In this document: positions 1 to 6,900 of the stretch, piece after piece
Layout: the number at the start of each line of letters is the position of its first letter
Position numbering within the stretch: the stretch's first letter is position 1
From: JADDRA01 sp035553895
GTDB lineage: Bacteria; Actinomycetota; Acidimicrobiia; Acidimicrobiales; CADCSY01
NCBI GenBank assembly: GCA_035553895.1
Contig: DATMJI010000192.1
Span: 1-8,499, forward strand
Direction of reading: 5' to 3'
Length of the DNA stretch: 8,499 nt
Made by a program: the position numbers and the translations under genes
Notes under the pieces: model-generated
Told to the model about the DNA's origin: nothing
Seen by the model: only the letters and a program-made list of their open reading frames with translations
Databases searched by the model: none

Positions 1-90
1 CGAGGAGGTGGAGCGACGATGGCCAACCCACCACGAAGGGACGAGGGGCGAGCGCCGCCGCCCCTCGTCCCTTCGTGGTGGGTTGGCCAT
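1..90 (-). CDS. Putative 5' end of a gene downstream of gltA (partial, corrupted by fold-back)
   Basis: Reading leftward from gltA, AGGAGG at 106-101 lies 10 nt before an ATG at 90-88, giving MANPPRRDEGRRRS and an open frame to the window edge. The ATG is 62 nt past the gltA stop on the same strand, as expected for the next gene of an operon. Only about the first 10-13 codons (down to the loop near base 58) are likely to be genuine; the rest is read from the mirrored arm. The start is basic and proline-rich, and no family can be recognised. The mirror-image ATG at 19-21 on the plus strand opens a 55-codon frame running antisense into gltA, which I regard as a copy made by the fold-back. Confidence 0.35.
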   Translation of the reverse strand, partial: MANPPRRDEGRRRSPLVPSWWVGHRRSTSS

Positions 91-100
91 CGTCGCTCCA

Positions 101-106
101 CCTCCT
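101..106 (-). promoter_or_regulatory. Ribosome binding site AGGAGG before the ATG at 90-88
   Basis: A full-strength AGGAGG, 10 nt from the ATG. It is the best Shine-Dalgarno match I see in the window and the main reason to believe that a gene starts here. It is duplicated at 3-8 on the plus strand by the inverted repeat. Confidence 0.45.
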
Positions 107-152
107 CGCCGGCGCCGTGGTGTGTTGTAGCAGATCGGCGCCGGATGGTGCG

Positions 153-1433
153 TCAGGGGCCGGGCCGCTCGGCCAGCTCCGGGTAGTGGCGCTCGCCGGG
201 GCCGATGTAGCGCTGGCGGGGCCGGGCGATGCGCTGGTCCCGGTCGCCCAGCAACTCCACCCAGTGGGCCAGCCAGCCGGCGGTACGGGGGATGGCGAAG
301 AGGACGGTGAACATCTCGAGCGGGAAGCCCATGGCCTGGTAGATGAGCCCGGAGTAGAAGTCGACGTTGGGATAGAGCTGACGCTCGGTGAAGTAGTCGT
401 CGCCCAGGGCCACCTCCTCGAGGGCCAGGGCCACGTCGAGGAGGGGGTTGGAGCCGACCACGGCGAACACCTCGTCGGCCGTGCGCTTGATGATGCGGGC
501 CCGGGGGTCGTAGTTCTTGTACACCCGGTGGCCGAAACCCATGAGCCGGCCCTCGCCCCGCTTGACCCGCTCGATGAAGGCGGGAACACCAGCCGGCGTG
601 GCGATGCCCTCCAGCATGTGGATCACGGCCTCGTTGGCGCCGCCGTGGCGGGGTCCGTAGAGGGCAGCAGCGGCGGCGGCAGTGGCCGAGTAAGGGTCGG
701 CGTGGGCCGAGCCCACGGTCCGCATGGCCGTGGTCGAGCAGTTCTGCTCGTGGTCGGCATGGAGGACGAACAGCACGTCCAGGGCCCGGCTCAGGACGGG
801 ATGGGCGTCGTAGCGAGGTTCGGCCACCTTCCACATCATCGACAGGAAGTTGGTGGTGTAGTCGAGGCTGTTGTCGGGATAGACGAAGGGCATGCCCACG
901 CTGTAGCGGTGGGCGAAGGCCGCCAACGTGGGCATCTTGGCGATCAGGCGGACGATCTGCTTGTGACGGACGTCCTCGTCGAAGATGTCCTTGGCGTCGG
1001 GGTAGAAGGTGGACAGCGCGGCCACCGTGGAGACCAGCATCCCCATCGGGTGGGCATCGTGGTGGAACTGCTGCATGAAGTGCTTGACGTTCTCGTGCAC
1101 GTAGGTGTGTACGGTGATCTCCTGGCGCCAGCGCTGGAGGGCTTCGGCGCCGGGCAGCTCGCCGGTGAGCAACAGCAGCGCCACCTCGAGGTAGTCCGAG
1201 CGCTCGGCCAGCTCCTCGATCGGGTAGCCGCGGTAGCGCAGGATGCCGGCGTCGCCGTCGACGTGGGTCACGGCGCTGGTGCACGAGGCGGTGGAGAAGA
1301 AGGCCGGGTCATAGACCCGCAGATCCGGGTCGAGCTGGCGCAGCGCCGACGACGGGATGGTGTTGTCGGCTTCGACGGGTACCGTCACCGACTTGCCGGT
1401 CCGGTCGTCGGTGAAGGTCACGGTGTCGCCCAC
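153..1433 (-). CDS. gltA: Citrate synthase
   Basis: Condenses acetyl-CoA with oxaloacetate to citrate, the cytosolic entry step of the TCA cycle. The 426-residue length matches the GltA-type enzymes that carry a small N-terminal beta domain (E. coli GltA has 427). That domain occupies roughly residues 1-50, and the all-helical core follows. The catalytic triad is present: His263 in RHGGANEA, His302 in GFGHRVYKNYDPRA and Asp358 in YPNVDFYSG. HADHEQNCST (225-234) is another family block. It resembles mycobacterial GltA2 throughout and is better explained as citrate than 2-methylcitrate synthase, although sequence alone does not fully separate them. The start is GTG at 1433. A TAA in the same frame lies 12 nt upstream, so no earlier start is possible; there is no good Shine-Dalgarno, and GTG at 1421 is an alternative. 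It lies 61 bp after the carboxyltransferase gene and is probably co-transcribed with it. Confidence 0.96.
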   Translation of the reverse strand: MGDTVTFTDDRTGKSVTVPVEADNTIPSSALRQLDPDLRVYDPAFFSTASCTSAVTHVDGDAGILRYRGYPIEELAERSDYLEVALLLLTGELPGAEALQRWRQEITVHTYVHENVKHFMQQFHHDAHPMGMLVSTVAALSTFYPDAKDIFDEDVRHKQIVRLIAKMPTLAAFAHRYSVGMPFVYPDNSLDYTTNFLSMMWKVAEPRYDAHPVLSRALDVLFVLHADHEQNCSTTAMRTVGSAHADPYSATAAAAAALYGPRHGGANEAVIHMLEGIATPAGVPAFIERVKRGEGRLMGFGHRVYKNYDPRARIIKRTADEVFAVVGSNPLLDVALALEEVALGDDYFTERQLYPNVDFYSGLIYQAMGFPLEMFTVLFAIPRTAGWLAHWVELLGDRDQRIARPRQRYIGPGERHYPELAERPGP

Positions 1434-1494
1434 GCCACCACGTTAGGAGGCCGGGAGCGACTCTCCGGCTCGGTGGCCCACCGGATGGACCGGA

Positions 1495-2835
1495 CTAGAG
1501 GAGGGTGTCGTGGCGGCGGCGGGGCAGGCGCTCCCGCTTGGAGCGCAGGACGGCCAGGGCCGACCCCACCGCCCGGCGGGTGTCGGCAGGATCGATGACG
1601 GCGTCCACGTAGCCCCGCTCGGCCGCCGTCCACGGGTTGAGCAGGGTGGTGGCGTACTCCTCCTCTCGCGCCGCCCGCACCTCGGGGCTGTCCCGGCGGT
1701 GCAGGATCCCGGCCGCCTGGCGGGCGCCCATCACCGCCATCTCGGCGCTGGGCCAGGCCAGGCACACGTCGTTGCCCATGGTCTTGGAGTCCATGACGAT
1801 GTAGGCGCCGCCGTACGCCTTGCGCAACACCACACACACCCGGGGGACGCTGGCCCGGGCGTAGGCCCCGACGAGCTGGGCGCCGTGGCGGATCATGCCG
1901 CGCCACTCCCGGTCCTTTCCCGGGAAGAAGCCGGAGGTGTCGACCAGGGTGACCAGCGGGAGGTTGAAGGCGTCGCAGAGGGCGACGAAGCGGGCCCCCT
2001 TCTGGCTGGCGGCGATGTCGATGCTGCCGGCCAGGGCCAGCGGCTGGTTGGCCACCACCCCCACCGGGTACCCGCCGACCAGGGCCAGGGCGGTGACGAG
2101 GTTGGGAGCCCAACCGGCCCGCAGCTCCAGCACCTCGCCGTCGTCGGCCAGGATGCGGGCCACGTCGAGCACGTCGTAGCTCCCGGTGCTCGATGGCGGC
2201 AGCACGGCACCGGCCTCGGGGGTGGGGCGATCGAGCGGATCCGAGGTCGGCCACCAAGGTGCCTCGGCGTCGCAGTGGTCGGGGAAGTGGGCGAGGATGG
2301 CGCTCAGGTGGTCGAGGGCGGCGGCCTCGTCGTCGACCACGGCGGCAGCCAGGCCGGTCTGGTTGGCGTGGACCCCGACGCCGCCGAGGGCGTCGGGGGT
2401 GACGTCCTCCCCGGTGAAGGACGAGACCGCCCGGGGGCCGACGACATAGGCCGAGGCGGCGCGGGTCATGACCACCACGTCGGCCATGCCCAGGAGCAGG
2501 GCTGGGCCCGAGAGGGTGGGACCGGTGACGGCCAGCAAGATGGGCACGACCCCGCTGCAGCGGGAGACGGCCCGGGCGGCGCCACCCCAGCCGTGGAGGG
2601 CAGCCACGCCCCCGCCGATGTCGGCCCCGCTCGAGGCGACCACCCCCACGAGAGGGATCCTGGTCTCCAGGGCCACCTCGGCGGCGCCGGCCAGGGTGGC
2701 GCCGGCGCCGGCGTCGAGCGCCCCTCTCCGGTGGGCGGGGTCGATGCGGGCCAGCACCACCTGCCGGCCGCCGAGCTCGGTGACCTCGGCCGAGACCGTG
2801 CCGGGCACGCCGGAGGACAGGGCGACCGGCGTCAT
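1495..2835 (-). CDS. Acyl-CoA carboxylase beta-like carboxyltransferase, short and divergent
   Basis: Belongs to the AccD/PccB/MmdA carboxyltransferase family, whose members move CO2 between biotin and an acyl-CoA. The product has 446 residues against roughly 510-530 for most actinobacterial beta chains; the deficit is about 70-90 residues at the N-terminus. The C-terminal half (about 218-446) is well conserved: VGVVANQPLALAGSID, SQKGARFVALCDAFN, FPGKDREWRGMIRHGA, RKAYGGAY (338-345), LAWPSAEMAVMGA and NPWTAAERGYVDAVI. The N-terminal half (about 14-185) keeps the fold pattern and SSFTGEDV (138-145), but has SSGADIGGG where SGGARIQEG is usual and GPTLSGP where GPCAGGA is usual. The start is ATG 2835, overlapping the regulator's TGA as ATGA, with GAGGA 6 nt upstream. 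The frame stays open further upstream, but that stretch lies inside the regulator gene. No biotin carboxylase or biotin carrier gene is in the window. Substrate, and whether it carboxylates or decarboxylates, are unknown. Confidence 0.88.
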   Translation of the reverse strand: MTPVALSSGVPGTVSAEVTELGGRQVVLARIDPAHRRGALDAGAGATLAGAAEVALETRIPLVGVVASSGADIGGGVAALHGWGGAARAVSRCSGVVPILLAVTGPTLSGPALLLGMADVVVMTRAASAYVVGPRAVSSFTGEDVTPDALGGVGVHANQTGLAAAVVDDEAAALDHLSAILAHFPDHCDAEAPWWPTSDPLDRPTPEAGAVLPPSSTGSYDVLDVARILADDGEVLELRAGWAPNLVTALALVGGYPVGVVANQPLALAGSIDIAASQKGARFVALCDAFNLPLVTLVDTSGFFPGKDREWRGMIRHGAQLVGAYARASVPRVCVVLRKAYGGAYIVMDSKTMGNDVCLAWPSAEMAVMGARQAAGILHRRDSPEVRAAREEEYATTLLNPWTAAERGYVDAVIDPADTRRAVGSALAVLRSKRERLPRRRHDTLL

Positions 2836-3773
2836 CGCTGGTCCTCGCCGGTCAGGTGTACCCCGGCCTGGGCGTCGGCCTGGGTGGCGACCACTTCGGT
2901 CACCACCTGGTGGGTGGCCCGGGCCGGGACCGACGGCAGGCCGGCCCGGCGCCGGGCGATGCTCACCTGGCGCCGCCCGGCGCCCTCGATGGGCACGACC
3001 CGCCAGGCGCCGGCCATCCACGACGGAACCGCGGTGGCGGGCAGGACGGCGGCACCGAAGCCCTCCAGGGCCAGGCTGGCGATGAGGCGCAGGCCGTCGA
3101 GCTCGGCCTTGGCCACCAGGGTGACGCCCTCGGCGGCGGCCGCCCGGTCCAGCTCCACCCGGATCGACGTCCCCGGCGGCGGGAGGAGCAACTCGTGCTC
3201 GGCCAGCTGGGCCAGGCCCACCCGGCCGTGCCCGGCCAGGGGGTGGTCGAGAGGCGCCACCACCATCAAATCCTCCTCGAAGAGGATGTCGAGGGTGATC
3301 TCGGGGTCGTCCGCCGGAAGGTTCACCACCGCCAGGTCGAGCGATCCGGCCCGGAGCTGGGGGAGCAGCGAGGTGGTGTTGCCCTCCAGCACCGCCACCG
3401 CCACCAGGGGGTAGCGGTCGCGCATGGCGGCCAGCAGCGGCGGGAGCAGCCACCGGCCGGTGGTGCCGATGATCCCCATGCGGACCGCCCCCGAGACCTC
3501 GTCGCGCAGGGAGGCGACGTCGGCCACCAGGGCGTCCAGCTCGGCCTGCACCCGGCGGGCCCGGGCCACCACCGCCCGGCCTTCGGGGGTGAGGCGGCCG
3601 GTCGGGCGGTCGACGAGGACGGCGGACAGCTCCCGCTCCAGGCGGGCGACATGGGTGGAGACGTTGGACTGCACGGTGTGGAGCTGCTTGGCGGCAGCCG
3701 AGAAGCTGCCGGTGTCATCGATGGCCATCAAGGCCGCCAGCTGGCGGAGATCCATCGGTGGAAAGGATGGCAC
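2832..3773 (-). CDS. LysR-family transcriptional regulator
   Basis: A 313-residue protein with LysR architecture. The N-terminal winged helix-turn-helix spans about residues 8-66 and shows the family pattern MDLRQLAALMAIDDTGSFSAAA, then QLHTVQSNVSTHVARLE and LTPEGRAVV. A linker helix covers about 67-92. The periplasmic-binding-like effector domain (about 94-295) includes VRMGIIGTTGRWLLPPLL, LRAGSLDLAVV and EGFGAAVLPATAV. Such proteins act as tetramers and usually respond to a small metabolite. The frame begins at GTG 3773, six nt after an in-frame TGA. ATG 3755 (Met7) gives the more typical LysR N-terminus and may be the real start; neither has a clear Shine-Dalgarno. Its TGA overlaps the carboxyltransferase ATG, implying translational coupling. 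Being first in its own operon suggests autoregulation and control of the carboxyltransferase and gltA, which is inference. The effector is not recognisable. Confidence 0.93.
   Translation of the reverse strand: MPSFPPMDLRQLAALMAIDDTGSFSAAAKQLHTVQSNVSTHVARLERELSAVLVDRPTGRLTPEGRAVVARARRVQAELDALVADVASLRDEVSGAVRMGIIGTTGRWLLPPLLAAMRDRYPLVAVAVLEGNTTSLLPQLRAGSLDLAVVNLPADDPEITLDILFEEDLMVVAPLDHPLAGHGRVGLAQLAEHELLLPPPGTSIRVELDRAAAAEGVTLVAKAELDGLRLIASLALEGFGAAVLPATAVPSWMAGAWRVVPIEGAGRRQVSIARRRAGLPSVPARATHQVVTEVVATQADAQAGVHLTGEDQR
2842..2846 (-). promoter_or_regulatory. Ribosome binding site of the carboxyltransferase gene
   Basis: GAGGA, 6 nt before ATG 2835 and inside the last codons of the regulator gene. 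It supports the short 446-residue start over any start further upstream in the open frame. Confidence 0.6.
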
Positions 3774-3800
3774 ATATCACGAATAACTAGTGGGAAGATA
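3774..3800 (-). promoter_or_regulatory. AT-rich pocket, probable promoter/operator of the LysR operon
   Basis: This is the clearest AT-rich stretch in an otherwise very GC-rich window, and it sits immediately upstream of the regulator start. On the minus strand it contains TATCTT (3800-3795) and TAGTTA (3789-3784), both loosely like a -10 hexamer, but no convincing -35. LysR proteins commonly bind just upstream of the gene they control. I see no clean T-N11-A dyad, so the exact operator cannot be assigned. Confidence 0.35.
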
Positions 3801-3813
3801 GCGGGCCGGCGCG

Positions 3814-3819
3814 TAAGGT
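3814..3819 (+). promoter_or_regulatory. Candidate -10 hexamer TAAGGT pointing toward the C-loop hairpin
   Basis: TAAGGT fits the actinobacterial TANNNT -10 pattern and lies about 20 nt before the hairpin at 3839-3867. The hexamer 17 nt upstream is TGGGAA, a poor -35. If active, transcription would start near 3826 and yield an RNA of about 45 nt. Confidence 0.25.
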
Positions 3820-3825
3820 GTGGGT

Positions 3826-3870
3826 AGCACCAACGAGGAAGCCAGCCCTCCCCCCCCGGGCTGGCTTTCT
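3826..3870 (+). ncRNA. Candidate short RNA ending in a C-rich-loop hairpin
   Basis: Possible transcript from the TAAGGT element to the TTTCTT tail after the hairpin. No gene on the plus strand would need a terminator here, yet the better U-tail is on that strand. The C-run loop recalls the actinobacterial 6C RNA family, whose hairpins carry runs of at least six C that can pair with G-rich ribosome binding sites. That family has two such hairpins, and only one C-rich loop is visible here. It may simply be the gltB terminator. Confidence 0.25.
3839..3867. terminator. Strong hairpin with pyrimidine loop between gltB and the LysR operon
   Basis: AAGCCAGCCC (3839-3848) pairs perfectly with GGGCTGGCTT (3858-3867), a 10-bp stem around a 9-nt loop of T followed by eight C. 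On the plus strand the tail is TTTCTTCG; on the minus strand the stem's own TT is followed by CCTCGTTG, which is weaker. It begins 93 nt past the gltB stop (measured to the near arm) and lies before the LysR gene, so it is well placed to end gltB transcription; actinobacterial terminators often lack a long U-tract. It is structurally capable of working on either strand. Confidence 0.75.
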
Positions 3871-3876
3871 TCGCGC

Positions 3877-3894
3877 CCGGGCGCCGGCGCCCGG
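3877..3894. repeat. 18-bp perfect GC-only palindrome after gltB
   Basis: CCGGGCGCC (3877-3885) is directly followed by its reverse complement (3886-3894). With a 4-nt loop it gives a 7-bp all-GC stem lying between the gltB stop and the main hairpin. It could help terminate or protect the 3' end of the gltB transcript. In DNA this rich in GC, such palindromes also arise by chance. Confidence 0.45.
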
Positions 3895-3959
3895 TCGGAA
3901 CCGGCGATCAGGGCCGCCAACGGCGGCACCCAGCTCTTCCGGCGGGGGCAGCCTGCCTG

Positions 3960-6900
3960 CTAGGCACTGGAGGCCACCCGACCGGCGCCACCCTGCTCGA
4001 TGCGCCGGACCCGGTCGATGGGCAGGACGTGCCAGAAGTGCTCCGCCGCCCGGTCCCAGTCCTTCAACAGCCCGGCCGCCCGGGTCGATCCGGTGAGCTC
4101 GTGGTGGCGCTCCACCAGCCAGCGCAGCTCCTCGAAGGCCTCGGCGTCGGGGCGCTCGGCCTCCACCAGGGCGGGGTTGAGGCGGGCGATGAGCGAGGCC
4201 TCGGGGTCCCAGACAAAGGCCTGGCCGCCGGTCATGCCGGCGCCGAGGTTGTAGCCCACGGGGCCGAGGACCACCACGGTGCCCCCGGTCATGTACTCAC
4301 AGCAGTGGTCACCGGCCCCCTCGACCACGGCGGTGGCACCCGAGTTGCGCACGCCGAAGCGCTCGCCGGCCGAGCCGGCGATGAACAGGTCGCCGCCGGT
4401 GGCCCCGTACAGGCAGGTGTTGCCGGCCAGGACGGCGTCGCCGGCGTCGTCGGCGGCGGGGATGATGACCAGGCGCCCGCCCCCCATGCCCTTGCCCACG
4501 TAGTCGTTGGCCTCTCCCACCAGCTCCAGCTCGATGCCGTGGGTGAGGAAGGCGCCGAAGCTCTGGCCGGCGGACCCCTCGAAGCACACGTTGGCCGTCC
4601 CCCGGGGCGGGCGCTCGCCGTACTCGAGGGCGAGCGCTCCCCCGAGGGCAGCTCCCACGGCCCGGTCGGCGTTGACGATGGGGTAGGCCAGCTCGATGTC
4701 GGCGCCGTCCCAGACTCGGCGGAAGGCATCGTCGCGCAGCCGGTCGCCGAGTGAGGAGCGAGGCTTTTGGATGGGGTCGCTGGCCACGAAGTGGCGGGGG
4801 GCACCGGTGTCGACCGGCGGCCGCAGCAGGGGGGCCAGGTCCATGGCGTCGGCCCGGGGGTCGCCGGTGGTGCGCTGGCGCAGGCACTCCACCCGACCGA
4901 CCGCCTCGCCGAGCTGGCGGAAGCCGAGGCTGGCCAGCAGGCCCCGGACCTCCTCGGCCAGGTAGACGAAGAAGGCGGCCACCGCCTCGGGCGTGCCGGT
5001 GAAGTTGGCCCGCAGGTTGGGGCGCTGGGTGGCGATGCCGGGCTTGCAGGTGTCGCGGTGGCAGGCCCGCAGCATGATGCAACCCTCGGCGATCATGGCG
5101 GCGGTGCCGAAGGAGAACTCGTCGGCCCCGAGGAGGGCGGCCAGCGCCACGTGGCGCCCGGTCATGAGGCCGCCGTCGACCCGCAGGCGGACCCGGTCCC
5201 GCAGGTGGTTGTCGATGAGGGCACCCTGGGTCTCGGCCAGGCCCAGCTCCCAGGGCATGCCGGCGTGCTTGATGGACGACAGCGGTGATGCTCCCGTGCC
5301 CCCGCTGGCGCCGCTGATGTGGACCACGTCGGCCAGGGCCTTGACCACCCCGGCCGCCACCGTGCCGACCCCGTGCTCGGCCACCAGCTTCACCGACACC
5401 TCGGCACCGTTGACCTGCTTGAGGTCGAAGATGAGCTGGGCCAGGTCCTCGATGGAGTAGATGTCGTGGTGGGGTGGGGGGGAGATGAGGGCCACGCCGG
5501 GCTGGGTGTGGCGCAGCCGGGCGATCTCGTCGGAGACCTTGTGGCCGGGGAGCTGGCCCCCCTCGCCGGGCTTGGAGCCCTGGGCGATCTTGATCTGCAG
5601 CTCGTCGGCGTGGGCCACGTACTCCGGCGTGACGCCGAAGCGGCCCGAGGCGATCTGTTTGATGCGGGAGTTCTTGTCGCCCACGGCCAGGCCCCGGGTG
5701 CGGAAGCGGGTCGTGCTCTCGCCGCCCTCGCCGCAGTTCGAGCGGGCGCCCAGGAGGTTCATGGCCTCGGCCAGGGTCTCATGCGCCTCGCGCGACAGCG
5801 AGCCGTGCGACATGGCCCCGGTGGAGAAGCGGGTGACGATGGAGCTGGCCGGCTCGACCTCCTCGAGGGGCACGGGCGCCGGCGACGGGACCAGCTCCAG
5901 CAGATCGAGCAGCTCGGTGGGGGGCCGGTCGTTGACCAGGGTGGCGTAGCGCTCGTAGAGGTCGTAGGACCCGCCCTTGAGGGCCCGCTGGAGGAGGTGG
6001 GCGGCGGCCATCTCGTCGGTCTCCTTGACCAGGGCGACGTCGTTGAGCGCGTCCACCACCTCCTTGCCCTTGCCGTGGTACTCGCCGCCCTTGCGCACCC
6101 GGTAGAAGCCGGGGGAGGACAACGCCACCCGGGTGGCGGCCTCGCTCGGCCAGGCGTCGGCGTGGCGGGCCAGGACGTCGTCGCCCAGCGCCTCCCAGCC
6201 GATGCCGCCCACCGTGGACCTGGTGCCGGCGAAGCAGACGTCGACCACCTCGGCCCCCAGCCCGATGATCTCGAAGATCTGGGCTCCCCGGTAGGAGTCG
6301 ACGGTGGAGATGCCCATCTTGGAGAAGATCTTGAGGGTCCCCTCTTCGATGGCCGACTGGAAGCGGTCCTGGGCCTCGGGGCTCACGGCGTCGGCACCTT
6401 CGTCGGCGTCGGCCTCGGCCGCCACCGTCTGGAGGGCCAGGCGGGGGCAGACGGCATCGGCGCCGTACCCGAGCAGGGCGGCCACCTCGTGGGTCTCCCG
6501 GGCGCTGTCGCTGACCACGACCAGGCTGGTGCACGAGCGCAGCCGGCGGGCGATGAGGTGGTGGTGGACGGCTCCGCACGCCAGCACGGACGGGATGGGG
6601 GCCCGGGTGGCGGAGATGTCGGCGTGGTCGAGCACGAGGATGTCGGCGCCCTCGGACACCAGAGCCTCGGCCTCGCAGCAGAGTCGCTCGATGCCGGACC
6701 GCAGCCCGCCGGCCCCCTCGGCCACGGCGAAGGTGGCGTCGAGGGGCACGGTGGCGAAGGGGAAGCGCTGGCGGTCGTAGAGGGCGAGGACGTCGGAGGG
6801 GAACATGAAGAACGAGCGCAGGGCCACCAGGCGGGCCGCCGCCGCCGTCTCGGTGAGGATGGGCGCCCGGGGGCCGATCAGGGTGCGCAGGCTCATGACC

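Larger units (their letters stand above)
1..108. repeat. Perfect 50-bp inverted repeat (fold-back) at the left end
   Basis: Bases 1-50 are the exact reverse complement of 59-108, with an 8-nt loop at 51-58. Pairing is perfect across both arms and may continue outside the window, since the left arm begins at base 1. A natural terminator is normally much shorter and has no start codon in its stem, whereas here each arm carries AGGAGG followed 10 nt later by ATG. Perfect palindromes this long are also unstable in living cells. A fold-back chimera from amplification, library construction or assembly is the most likely cause. A real hairpin cannot be excluded from one sequence. Confidence 0.9.

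Noticed and set aside
153..1433. gltA as 2-methylcitrate synthase
   Set aside because: Length and motifs fit GltA-type citrate synthase with its N-terminal beta domain, and no prpB or prpD neighbour is present.
1471..1483. Small hairpin CGGTG-GCC-CACCG between the carboxyltransferase and gltA, considered as a terminator
   Set aside because: Only five base pairs and no T-tract; common by chance at this GC content and not enough to split the operon.
75..1598. 507-codon open frame on the plus strand across gltA
   Set aside because: It is antisense to a fully motif-complete citrate synthase. Its product is low-complexity, rich in G, V, H and A, as expected for a mirror frame in very GC-rich DNA.
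1510..3414. 634-codon open frame on the plus strand opposite the carboxyltransferase
   Set aside because: Same kind of antisense shadow. The minus-strand product has strong family motifs and this one has none.
2836..3453. Upstream extension of the carboxyltransferase frame to 652 codons
   Set aside because: The extra 206 residues are Gly/Pro/Arg-rich noise overlapping the LysR gene. ATG 2835 has a Shine-Dalgarno and an ATGA overlap with the regulator's stop.
3774..3800. TATC-N18-GATA as a LysR operator
   Set aside because: Only four matching bases per arm and no T-N11-A core with symmetric arms; too weak to name as a site.
2856..3827. 323-codon open frame on the plus strand opposite the LysR gene
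   Set aside because: Low-complexity Gly/His/Gln-rich product with no recognisable domain, fully overlapping a clear LysR protein; a shadow of high GC content.
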